Program-made: the position numbers and the translations under genes | NCBI GenBank assembly: GCA_046496815.1 | Contig: JAWOGN010000078.1 | Span: 1 to 6,242 of the forward strand | Direction: 5' to 3' | Length of the DNA stretch: 6,242 bases | DNA from: JAWOGN01 sp046496815 | GTDB taxonomy: Bacteria > Desulfobacterota > DSM-4660 > Desulfatiglandales > Desulfatiglandaceae | Part shown: positions 1 to 6,242 of the stretch, in pieces | Numbering within the stretch: position 1 is the first letter of the stretch | Layout: each line of letters opens with the position of its first letter | Notes under the pieces: generated by a model | Seen by the model: the letters and a program-made list of their open reading frames with translations, nothing else | Database searches by the model: none | What the model was told of the DNA's origin: nothing

Positions 1-591
1 CGCCAATACAGTCAAAAGACCGGCCCCGACAAAGACGGCGGTGACATTGGCAACATTGTTGGCCCCGAGCGCATAGGCACCATAGGCGCCCGCACCAATC
101 AAGCAAAGACGTAAGATGATGTCGGATTGAAACAAATTAACTTTGAGTCGGTTATAAAACACCGCCAAGACCCTGTATAGGATGATGGCTATGACGGTCC
201 CCGCAATGGGAGTTCCAATCCAGCAGACAACAATTTTTTCAAGGCCCGCAAAATTGAATTGCCGGTTGAGAAGGCCGATGCCGATGAGAGCCCCCACAAC
301 CGCCTGTGAGGTTGAGACCGGAAGGCCCAGAAGCGTCATAAGGGTTACGGTTATGGCGGCTGCCACAGAAGAAACCACGGCGGACTCCAGGTCCAGCAAG
401 GTCAGTGCGCTCACCGTTTCAATCCCGGTTCCGCCCTCGAGGACCGCACCGATGAGCACGAAAAGGCTGGCGAGAATTGCCGCCGACCAGAATTTCAGCA
501 TTTTGGATGCGACTGCCGAACCAAAGACGTTCGAGGCGTCGTTGGCTCCGAGGGACCATCCCAGGAATATGCCTCCCAGTAAGGACAGCAT
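1..591 (-). CDS. PiT-family inorganic phosphate transporter, N-terminal part (cut by window edge)
   Basis: This is an integral inner-membrane transporter of the PiT family, which takes up inorganic phosphate (usually as a metal-phosphate complex) using a cation gradient. I translated 197 residues by hand; the frame stays open to base 1, so the C-terminal part is missing. Visible family signatures are GANDASN at residues 15-21, PVSTSQA at 91-97 and the related GANNVANV at 176-183, each at the edge of hydrophobic helices. The second signature has Asn-Asn where the first has Asn-Asp. The start ATG at 591 shares its A with the TAA stop of the upstream DUF47 gene, so translation is probably coupled; only a weak AAGAGAA purine stretch precedes it. 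Family members paired with DUF47 are usually short (about 330 residues), so some 130 residues probably lie outside. A PiT-type sulfate permease (CysP-like) is the main alternative; the DUF47 partner favours phosphate. Confidence 0.93.
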   Translation of the reverse strand, partial: MLSLLGGIFLGWSLGANDASNVFGSAVASKMLKFWSAAILASLFVLIGAVLEGGTGIETVSALTLLDLESAVVSSVAAAITVTLMTLLGLPVSTSQAVVGALIGIGLLNRQFNFAGLEKIVVCWIGTPIAGTVIAIILYRVLAVFYNRLKVNLFQSDIILRLCLIGAGAYGAYALGANNVANVTAVFVGAGLLTVLA

Positions 592-1241
592 TATACGGTT
601 CTCTTCATTTTGATGATGTTGGCGCGCCTTGAAACGTGCTCGGCCTGATTAGAAATTTCACCCATATAAACCACCAGCTCCTTGAGCAGGATTTTCTTGT
701 AAGGGTCCAGATCCGAATTAAACAGATTGGTGATGATACGCCGTTCGATGTGGTCGCATTGACTTTCATTGTGATCGATTGAGGATACCAGTGCCCTGAC
801 TCCCGGAGACCCCTGAAAGAGACGTTCGATTTGCTGAAGCATCAGTTCGCAAGTGGCGAGGGACACTTCGATAAGTTCTTTGATTTCAGACACCATAAAC
901 TCGGGAATAACCAACTTCTGAGTTTTGATCATGTAAAGAATCAGCTGAAACAGACCCGGGATCTTATCAAGGGCCTCCAAGAGTCCCATGATATCCCCGC
1001 GCGATTCGGGTATGAGGGCCTTTGCGTACATCAACGTTTTGATTTCCTCACGAATGTCGTCACCTCTGGATTCGAATTTATGCGTCTGTTCTGCAAGAAA
1101 ATCAACAACACCGCAGTCGCTGGCGGCGAGGCAGGTATTCAGGCCATCCTCAAAACGCTTTTGGGTCTCGCGAAAATTATCCAAGTACTTGTAGATTAAG
1201 GATTCTACGTGCCGCTGTTTTTTGAAGAAAAATCCCAGCAT
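591..1241 (-). CDS. DUF47 family PhoU-like protein, probable PiT accessory/regulator
   Basis: This is a cytoplasmic, all-helical PhoU-like protein of the DUF47 (TIGR00153) family, often encoded directly before PiT transporters and thought to modulate phosphate uptake. The 216-residue length is typical. The N-terminus MLGFFFKK matches the usual hydrophobic-basic start of the family. PhoU-style acidic metal-binding motifs of the form E-x3-D are visible at E57/D61 and E159/D163. A further acidic stretch, ESRGD, lies at 79-83, and the C-terminal helix carries E195 and E201. The frame can be extended six codons upstream to a TTG at 1259, but the ATG at 1241 has a strong GGAGG five bases ahead and gives the family-like N-terminus, so I chose it. 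The stop overlaps the PiT start by one base, which indicates a two-gene operon. Function in this organism is inferred from family and neighbour. Confidence 0.92.
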   Translation of the reverse strand: MLGFFFKKQRHVESLIYKYLDNFRETQKRFEDGLNTCLAASDCGVVDFLAEQTHKFESRGDDIREEIKTLMYAKALIPESRGDIMGLLEALDKIPGLFQLILYMIKTQKLVIPEFMVSEIKELIEVSLATCELMLQQIERLFQGSPGVRALVSSIDHNESQCDHIERRIITNLFNSDLDPYKKILLKELVVYMGEISNQAEHVSRRANIIKMKRTV

Positions 1242-1246
1242 TTCAT

Positions 1247-1251
1247 CCTCC
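1247..1251 (-). promoter_or_regulatory. Ribosome binding site deciding the DUF47 start
   Basis: GGAGG on the minus strand sits five bases before the ATG at 1241. It would lie inside the coding region if the upstream TTG at 1259 were the start, which is why the shorter 216-residue protein is preferred. An out-of-frame ATG at 1246 immediately follows the site and is too close to be used. Confidence 0.8.
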
Positions 1252-1324
1252 GTCGGCAAAGGCCGTCTTCCGGATTTCTTGTTATTTTTTCATGATACCT
1301 GTTCTCAGTAAAATAGGGCGAAAA

Positions 1325-1352
1325 ATTATACATATTAAATAACGGCCTCCAA
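1325..1352 (-). promoter_or_regulatory. Candidate sigma-70-type promoter for the DUF47-PiT operon
   Basis: On the minus strand, a perfect TATAAT (-10) at 1330-1325 lies 16 bases after TTGGAG (-35, three of six consensus bases) at 1352-1347, in a locally AT-rich stretch. Transcription would begin near 1318 and leave a leader of about 77 bases before the ATG at 1241. The location between the RND stop (1376) and DUF47 suggests the phosphate genes are expressed separately from the efflux genes. I see no recognisable Pho box, and no convincing intrinsic terminator for the RND gene in the 1242-1375 gap. Read by eye only. Confidence 0.5.
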
Positions 1353-1375
1353 CGCACTATTTCACCGCGCTAAAT

Positions 1376-4300
1376 TCAGGCGTTTTTTCCTTGTTTGTTA
1401 GGTCTAAAGGAGTGGCCCAGAGACGCTTTTGCATCGATGACCAACGAGAAAAGGGACGGCACCAGAAACAGGGTAAAGATCGTGGAAATTATTAAACCGC
1501 CGGTGATAACGCTGCCGATTCCCCGGTAAAGTTCGGAACCGGCGCCTGGGAAAAGTACCAGCGGAAGCATGCCCATCACGGATGTCATCGCACTCATAAA
1601 AATGGGTCGGATGCGTGTTCGAACGGATTCTCTTATTGCTTCGCGAGGGGGCATACCACCCTCCCGCATGAAATTGAGGGACTGGTGCACGATAAGAATG
1701 GCGTTGTTGACGACGACCCCGATCAGAATCACAAACCCCAGCATCGTCAATACATCCAGCGGTTGAAAACCGATGAAAAGATTCACCAGAAAAAGACCCA
1801 GGAAACCGCCGGCCGCGGCCAGGGGCACACTGAACAAAATGACAAGCGGGTACAAAAAGCTGCCGAAAAGGGACGCCATAAGCAAGAAAGTGATGATCAG
1901 GGCCAGAAAGAAATCCCCTTGAAGCACCTTGCGGGTTCGCGTCAGGTCGTCGGCTGTACCGGAAAGATTGACCCCGTAAGGCCGTTTCAGTTCCCCTGAT
2001 TCGGCGAGTGGTCCAATTACTTGGGTTCTGATGATGTCCATTGCACTTTCAAGCGGGATTTTTTGAGGCGGAAGGACCTGGATCGTGATCGATCTCAACG
2101 TCTCAAGATGGTTGATCTGGGAAGGGCCTGCAATCAACTTAATGTCGGCGACGGAAGCCAATGTCACCCCTCTTCCCATTGCAGTGCTCAGTTGAAGATT
2201 CTGAAAATCCTCTATCCGTTTGATGGTTTCCCCATGGCCCATCAGGGTAAGATCAATCTTGTTTCCAAAACGCCGCACTTCTCCCACTTTAATCCCATCC
2301 AACAGCGCATCCACGCGAATGCCGATTTCCTGAGCCGTAAGGCCCACTCTTGCCGCTTTGTCTCGATCCGGAATGATTCGAATTTCCGGATTCCCAAGGT
2401 CCAGGCTGGGAATCGGTCTTAATTGTGCATCGGGAATGAGGGTTGTGATCTGTCCGAAAATGCGCTGTCCCAGCGATATCAATTTTGACAGGTCCGGACC
2501 GCTTATGTCCACATCAATGGACCGGCCGGCTCCCGCGGATCGAGCAAAGAGACTGCTTTGCTGTACGATCGGAATCATTCCCGGGATTTGTCGGAGAACC
2601 CGCTGAAGGACAGGGACCACCTCTTTTGCGCGAAGCGGGTCGTTGGCGACCGCTCCCATGAAGACTCGCTGACCAAACGCAACAAAGAAGAAATTGGAAA
2701 GGGGAGGGCCTTCGAGTGCATCTTCAGCGTTTGCCTCCCAGTATTTTTGCAGTTCTCCTTCAACGAACCTCCCGACAGACTCGAATTCATCTGTACTGTA
2801 ACCGGGCGGAGGAATCATGATGCCGAAAATCAGGTTACGGTTTCCCTCGGGAAGGTATTCTGTTTTGGGCGCCAATGACCAGGCCATGCCAAGCGCCAAA
2901 ACGGTTAAAACAAAGACAACGACCAACCGGCGGGAAACTCGGCCGCACAACCAGTACACGAAAGACGCGATGCTGTTGGTAAGTCCCCGGGTTAGGCCCC
3001 CGTGTGTTGAAAGATCCTCGATCTTTTTTTTGACTTTTTTTGGATTGCTTCCGGCTGTATCGACCCTGGCAATGATGCGGCTTGCGAGGGTGGGAATTAC
3101 GGTCATGGAAACGATTAAGCTTAGAAGCACTGCGCAACTGATGGCAATCGCTATGTCCCTGAAGAGCTGTCCCGCCTCCTCTTCGACAAATATAACAGGG
3201 AGAAATACCGCGATGGTGGTCAGTGTACTGGCAAGAACCGCCCCCCATACTTCCTTGGCGCCTGTTAAAGCCGCACCGAGCTTGCTTTCTCCCATTTGCC
3301 GGTGTCGGTAGATATTTTCGAGAACGACAATCGAGTTGTCTACAACCATCCCCGCAGCAAAGGCACATCCGGCCAGAGAAATCACGTTAATGGTTCGTCC
3401 GAACAGCACAAGCATGAGGAAGGTTCCTACAACAGAGATGGGAATAGAGAGGGCGACAATGAGAGTGGAAGAAAAACTTCGCAGGAACACCAAGAGCACG
3501 GAGATTGCCAGGGCTCCCCCTACAAAAAGGTTCTGACGAACCAGGCCAATGGCGCTGTCGATATATTCCGTCTCGTCGTATACCTGCTCAAGTCGAAGCC
3601 CGCGATCGGCCAGCAAGGTCTCGTTTACCTCGGTGATCGTTTTTCTGAGACCGACCATAACTTTAAGTACGTTCGACCCCGCTCGGCGAATCGCGTTGAT
3701 GGCGAGTGTTTCATCCCCTTTATTTCGGACCACATTATCCCGCTTCTTAAACCCGTAAAGAACCTGAGCGACATCTTTGATCCGGACCGGTGCATCCCCC
3801 TCGTATTTGATGACCACGTTTTCAGCATCTTCCGGTTTTAAATACTCGGCCTGGGTCCGTGCAATATATCGTCTTTTTCCCTCGTCAAAGTTTCCTGCCG
3901 ATATATTTCTATTGCCGGCCGACAGGGCTTGAGCGATTTCACTGATATTGACTTTGCGTGCTGCGACCGCCCGGCCGTCAAAAATCACCTGCATTTCTTC
4001 TTCACGGCCACCGAAAACATTGATTTTGGCTATGCCGGGAACCCGTTCCAGTCGCGGTTGAATGTAATCCTGTGCGAAATTTCGGAGTGTGTCTATGGGG
4101 GGCGTATCATCACGGATGGGTCGTAATACAATCCATGCAATCGGAGGGGCATTTTCACTTGCCGAAACGATGACCGGCCGCTCCGCATTATCCGGGTAGG
4201 AGGGCACCTGATCCAGCTTTGTGGACACCTTAAGCAGGGCCGCATCAATGTCCGTACCCACCGAGAATTCGAGGTTTACGAGGCCCACGGAATCCCTTGA

Positions 4301-4549
4301 CTCACTGGTCAGTTTGGTGAGACCTTCAACGCTTTTCAGGTATTCTTCTTGCTGCTCAATGATTTCCCTTTCCACCTCTTGAGGAGATGCCCCGAGCCAA
4401 ACGGTCGTCACGGTAATCTGAGGTCGGGTCACGTCGGGTGTGAGCTGAACGGGGATTCTGAAAAGCGACAGCCCTCCAAAGAGCACCACAAAAAAAACGC
4501 CTACAATGACGGAGACAGGATTATGTATCGAGGTATCAACGAGTTTCAT
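1376..4549 (-). CDS. RND efflux permease, AcrB/HAE-1 type (inner-membrane pump)
   Basis: This is the inner-membrane proton-driven pump of a tripartite exporter, exporting drugs, metabolites or other amphiphiles; the substrate cannot be read from sequence. The 1057 residues match the normal length of HAE-1 pumps. The order is standard: TM1 at about 12-32, a periplasmic porter/docking region to about 335, TM2-TM6 at about 339-490, a Lys-rich cytoplasmic linker at 500-515, TM7 at about 541-559, a second porter/docking region to about 875, and TM8-TM12 at about 880-1038. The TM4 motif is VVDNSIVVLEN (402-412) and TM10 has GVVVNNAILIV (944-954). By eye against AcrB, D404 equals D407, but D408 is N405 and K940 is N948; R979 and S986 fit R971 and T978. 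The ATG at 4549 gives the classic MKLVDTSIHNPV start. It overlaps the adaptor gene by 14 bases and lacks a clear Shine-Dalgarno, so coupling is likely. CusA-type metal pumps are less likely, as no Met cluster is seen. Confidence 0.95.
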   Translation of the reverse strand: MKLVDTSIHNPVSVIVGVFFVVLFGGLSLFRIPVQLTPDVTRPQITVTTVWLGASPQEVEREIIEQQEEYLKSVEGLTKLTSESRDSVGLVNLEFSVGTDIDAALLKVSTKLDQVPSYPDNAERPVIVSASENAPPIAWIVLRPIRDDTPPIDTLRNFAQDYIQPRLERVPGIAKINVFGGREEEMQVIFDGRAVAARKVNISEIAQALSAGNRNISAGNFDEGKRRYIARTQAEYLKPEDAENVVIKYEGDAPVRIKDVAQVLYGFKKRDNVVRNKGDETLAINAIRRAGSNVLKVMVGLRKTITEVNETLLADRGLRLEQVYDETEYIDSAIGLVRQNLFVGGALAISVLLVFLRSFSSTLIVALSIPISVVGTFLMLVLFGRTINVISLAGCAFAAGMVVDNSIVVLENIYRHRQMGESKLGAALTGAKEVWGAVLASTLTTIAVFLPVIFVEEEAGQLFRDIAIAISCAVLLSLIVSMTVIPTLASRIIARVDTAGSNPKKVKKKIEDLSTHGGLTRGLTNSIASFVYWLCGRVSRRLVVVFVLTVLALGMAWSLAPKTEYLPEGNRNLIFGIMIPPPGYSTDEFESVGRFVEGELQKYWEANAEDALEGPPLSNFFFVAFGQRVFMGAVANDPLRAKEVVPVLQRVLRQIPGMIPIVQQSSLFARSAGAGRSIDVDISGPDLSKLISLGQRIFGQITTLIPDAQLRPIPSLDLGNPEIRIIPDRDKAARVGLTAQEIGIRVDALLDGIKVGEVRRFGNKIDLTLMGHGETIKRIEDFQNLQLSTAMGRGVTLASVADIKLIAGPSQINHLETLRSITIQVLPPQKIPLESAMDIIRTQVIGPLAESGELKRPYGVNLSGTADDLTRTRKVLQGDFFLALIITFLLMASLFGSFLYPLVILFSVPLAAAGGFLGLFLVNLFIGFQPLDVLTMLGFVILIGVVVNNAILIVHQSLNFMREGGMPPREAIRESVRTRIRPIFMSAMTSVMGMLPLVLFPGAGSELYRGIGSVITGGLIISTIFTLFLVPSLFSLVIDAKASLGHSFRPNKQGKNA
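4536..4549 (-). other. Adaptor stop / permease start overlap (translational coupling)
   Basis: The permease ATG (4549-4547) lies inside the last codons of the adaptor gene, whose TGA is at 4538-4536, in a different frame. The sequence just upstream of this ATG is C-rich with no GGAG-like element. Ribosomes finishing the adaptor therefore probably re-initiate here, keeping the two pump parts in proportion. The overlap is seen directly; the coupling is inferred. Confidence 0.7.
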
Positions 4550-5834
4550 AGGCAGCCGGGGCAGGAGCGCTTGGGGTTTCGCGCGACGCCGCTAACATGA
4601 TACGGCGTGTTCGGGATTCCATATCCGGCACAATCCGGACCGGTTGCCCGGGTCTGAGTCGTTCGTTTCCGCGAACCACCACTTTCAGACCGTCTTTCAA
4701 TTCTCCTTCAACTTCAATTAACGCACCGTGCGCAGGTCCGGTTTTTACCGGAACGAGACGAGCCGATTGATCAATGATCACATAAACGGCTGTGCCACTG
4801 CCGCTGAATACCAACGCATCTTTGGGGATCAGGATGGCTTGGTGGGGATTCCCTACCGTCAGCGAAGCACGCCCCAACATGCCGGACTTAATTGTCGCGT
4901 CCGGATTCGGAATTTCAATCCTCACCGGAAAAGTTCGAGCGGCCTCATCCCCGCGGGGTATGACCGAGAAGATCTTCCCCTGGAAGATCCGGTCCGGCAA
5001 GGCGTCAAAAGTGACCTGTGCCGCATCCCCCTTTTTCAACTGTCCGACATAACGTTCCGGCACAGGTATCCTCACTCGGATGGGATCAGCCACCACCATC
5101 GTTGCGACAGGTTGCCCCTCGCCCAACCACTGACCCACAAGACAATGGCGTTCGACAACATACCCTGAAACCGGGGCCTTTATCATTCTTTTACGCAATT
5201 GGTCTTGCAAAATCAGAAGTTCCGTCCGAAGACGCGCCGCCTTTTTCTCTAAAGCATCGAGGTTGAATTTGGCGTTCTCATAGGCCTTTTCAGAAACACT
5301 GTTGATGTCAAAAAGTCGCTTTTGGCGTTCCCATTCACGTTTGGCTTGGGTGTAAAGAATTTCCGCCTCCTCGAGGTCAGACTTGGCCGCTTTTATTTTC
5401 AAGTTGAGTTGCGAGGTATCCTGTTCGCAAAGGGGCTGATTCTTTTTAACTTTTTCCCCTTCATCAAACAGCATATTTCGGACCTTGCCGGCTTCCTCTG
5501 AAGCGACAACGGTCTCCAACCAGGGTTCCGCGGTCCCGACCAGGGTGATTCGTGTGACAACCTCTTTTTCAATGACGGTCGCTACTTCAACCCATGCGGG
5601 TGGCGGTCCGCCTTGCGTCTTTCCGTTATCCGCCATCAACGAACATGGAAGAAATATGACCGGCATTACTGCCAATCCCGCAACGGCAAAAAGCCTCCAG
5701 GCCGCATTCTTTCGAACTCCAGAGGGCTTTTTCGGTTGTCCGTCTTTAAGCGGATTGCCATTGAAGGCGGATGTCGCTGCGGGCAAAACTGTTCGGGTCC
5801 GATCGAACCGGGCGTTTCTTTGTCTTTCGATCAT
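4536..5834 (-). CDS. RND efflux periplasmic adaptor (membrane fusion protein, HlyD/AcrA-like)
   Basis: This is the periplasmic adaptor bridging the RND pump to an outer-membrane channel. A hydrophobic segment at residues 46-66 (ending in PCSLMA before DNGK) is a signal peptide or membrane anchor. One lipoyl/barrel-sandwich half lies at about 105-140, with EAGKV at 114-118 and DEGEKVKKNQPL at 124-135. A Lys/Glu-rich coiled-coil hairpin follows at about 140-212. The second lipoyl half is at 217-248, with KAPVSGYV at 219-226 and VGQWLGEGQPV at 233-243. A beta-barrel domain spans about 250-328 and a membrane-proximal domain about 330-405, with IPKDAL at 336-341. The Cys at 64 follows Pro, so it is not a normal lipobox. 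At 432 residues it is a little long, because about 45 basic, proline-containing residues precede the hydrophobic segment. The frame closes at TAA 5855-5853, so ATG 5834 is the first usable start; its ribosome binding site (GGA) is weak. First gene of the efflux pair. Confidence 0.93.
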   Translation of the reverse strand: MIERQRNARFDRTRTVLPAATSAFNGNPLKDGQPKKPSGVRKNAAWRLFAVAGLAVMPVIFLPCSLMADNGKTQGGPPPAWVEVATVIEKEVVTRITLVGTAEPWLETVVASEEAGKVRNMLFDEGEKVKKNQPLCEQDTSQLNLKIKAAKSDLEEAEILYTQAKREWERQKRLFDINSVSEKAYENAKFNLDALEKKAARLRTELLILQDQLRKRMIKAPVSGYVVERHCLVGQWLGEGQPVATMVVADPIRVRIPVPERYVGQLKKGDAAQVTFDALPDRIFQGKIFSVIPRGDEAARTFPVRIEIPNPDATIKSGMLGRASLTVGNPHQAILIPKDALVFSGSGTAVYVIIDQSARLVPVKTGPAHGALIEVEGELKDGLKVVVRGNERLRPGQPVRIVPDMESRTRRIMLAASRETPSAPAPAAYETR

Positions 5835-5867
5835 TAGAATTTTCCAGAAAAGTTAAATGGTTATTTC

Positions 5868-5883
5868 CGATGCTCTCGATGCT
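5868..5883. repeat. Short direct repeat CGATGCT, two copies, at the probable phage junction
   Basis: CGATGCT occurs at 5868-5874 and again at 5877-5883, a nine-base period. It lies between the divergent adaptor start and the first recognisable prohead protease residues, where a recombination or deletion boundary is expected. A seven-base repeat can arise by chance, so its position is the only reason to record it. Confidence 0.3.
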
Positions 5884-6242
5884 TCGAATCCAGCTTTACG
5901 CTGAACACGGCAAAACATTAGAACACTCAATAGGAGTTGAGCCACTGAAAAGAGATGAACAGGATAACAGGTACGTCAAAGAATGGCGTTTGTGGGAGTA
6001 TTCAACCTTGTACGGATGGGGCGCAAATGCAAACACGCCGCTTGTTGGAATTAAAAGCATGACTGAGGCAAAGGATATGTTTCAAGTTATGCTGGAAAAG
6101 GGAAATTATTCAGAAAATCGTCTAAATATAATAAATACATTACTGGAAAAAACAAATGCAGTCATCAAAGAGCCGCCGAACGGCACTCCAAACGTGAAGT
6201 CGCTGATTGAGAAATTAAAAGAAACCGAAAAAATTTTAAACA
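5870..6242 (+). CDS. C-terminal part of an HK97-family phage prohead protease, 5'-truncated and running off the window
   Basis: The frame is open from the ATG at 5870 (another ATG at 5879) to the window end, giving 124 residues. Residues 19-22 read HSIG and 39-63 read as EWRLWEYS, then GWGANANTP, then VGIKS. This fits the conserved end of HK97-type prohead (peptidase S78) proteases, where an h-S-I-G stretch is followed by E-x-x-L-W/Y-E-x-S and an A-N-x-x-T/A motif. The last 60 residues are charged and helical, the usual C-terminal tail before the major capsid gene. Such proteases mature the procapsid by cleaving scaffold and capsid delta domains. The N-terminal part of the protease domain is absent. 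The frame continues upstream to a stop at 5762-5764, but only as antisense of the adaptor gene, with no protease-like residues. Neither ATG has a ribosome binding site. The last 180 bases are about one third G+C against about half in the neighbours. Probably a prophage remnant; family call by eye. Confidence 0.65.
   Translation, partial: MLSMLRIQLYAEHGKTLEHSIGVEPLKRDEQDNRYVKEWRLWEYSTLYGWGANANTPLVGIKSMTEAKDMFQVMLEKGNYSENRLNIINTLLEKTNAVIKEPPNGTPNVKSLIEKLKETEKILN

Noticed and set aside
182..613. A 143-codon plus-strand open frame
   Set aside because: It lies antisense to the PiT gene, whose minus-strand translation carries clear family motifs; the plus-strand product resembles nothing I recognise.
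831..1199. Plus-strand open frames opposite DUF47
   Set aside because: They are shadows of a gene with a strong ribosome binding site and PhoU-like motifs on the minus strand.
1340..1375. Intrinsic terminator after the permease gene
   Set aside because: Only a weak, interrupted CGC/GCG pairing is visible and no U-tract directly follows it; not supportable.
1242..1375. Pho box upstream of the phosphate genes
   Set aside because: No pair of CTGTCAT-like half-sites with the expected 11-base spacing could be seen.
2835..3368. A 177-codon minus-strand frame inside the permease gene
   Set aside because: It is an alternative frame of a full-length, well-conserved RND pump; it is only of interest as the -1 frame after the poly-A run, which I scored low.
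3296..3841. A 181-codon plus-strand open frame
   Set aside because: It is antisense to the permease transmembrane and porter coding region; its composition is low-complexity polar and not family-like.
5630..5660. Possible lipoprotein signal in the adaptor (Cys 64)
   Set aside because: The residues before the Cys are Phe-Leu-Pro; Pro at the -1 position does not fit a lipobox, so a signal peptidase I site or an uncleaved anchor is more likely.
5941..6050. A 35-codon plus-strand frame starting at an ATG near 5954
   Set aside because: It is out of frame with the much longer open frame that has clear prohead protease motifs, and it ends quickly.

Overview
The window looks like a chromosomal piece of a Gram-negative bacterium. 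An RND permease with a periplasmic adaptor needs an outer membrane. The pairing of a PhoU-like DUF47 protein with a short PiT-family transporter, together with roughly 50% G+C, would suit a Desulfobacterota (deltaproteobacterial) lineage. That lineage guess rests on general impression only.

Layout from left to right: four genes lie on the minus strand, so they read right to left. Positions 1-591 hold the first 197 residues of a PiT-family inorganic phosphate transporter, cut by the window edge. Positions 591-1241 hold its DUF47/PhoU-like partner; the stop of that gene and the start of the transporter share one base (TAATG). A 134-base gap (1242-1375) carries a good minus-strand promoter candidate for this pair. 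Positions 1376-4549 encode a full-length RND efflux permease of the AcrB/HAE-1 type. Positions 4536-5834 encode its periplasmic adaptor (membrane fusion protein), which overlaps the permease start by 14 bases. No outer-membrane TolC-type gene is present in the window.

The right end (about 5870-6242, plus strand) is different. It is an open frame that runs off the window and reads as the C-terminal part of an HK97-family phage prohead protease. It becomes AT-rich toward its end, has no visible ribosome binding site, and lacks the N-terminal part of the protease domain. It begins within about 40-60 bases of the divergently read adaptor start, so it looks like a prophage remnant, or an insertion or assembly boundary, abutting the efflux operon.

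How they work together: adaptor and permease would form two parts of a tripartite exporter, with an outer-membrane channel supplied from elsewhere. DUF47 and PiT form a separate phosphate-uptake unit with its own likely promoter. I see no RNA gene, CRISPR array or insertion sequence. Apart from the phage-derived fragment, and the replaced charged residues in the permease's proton relay, the content is conventional; I did not find a convincing undescribed system.
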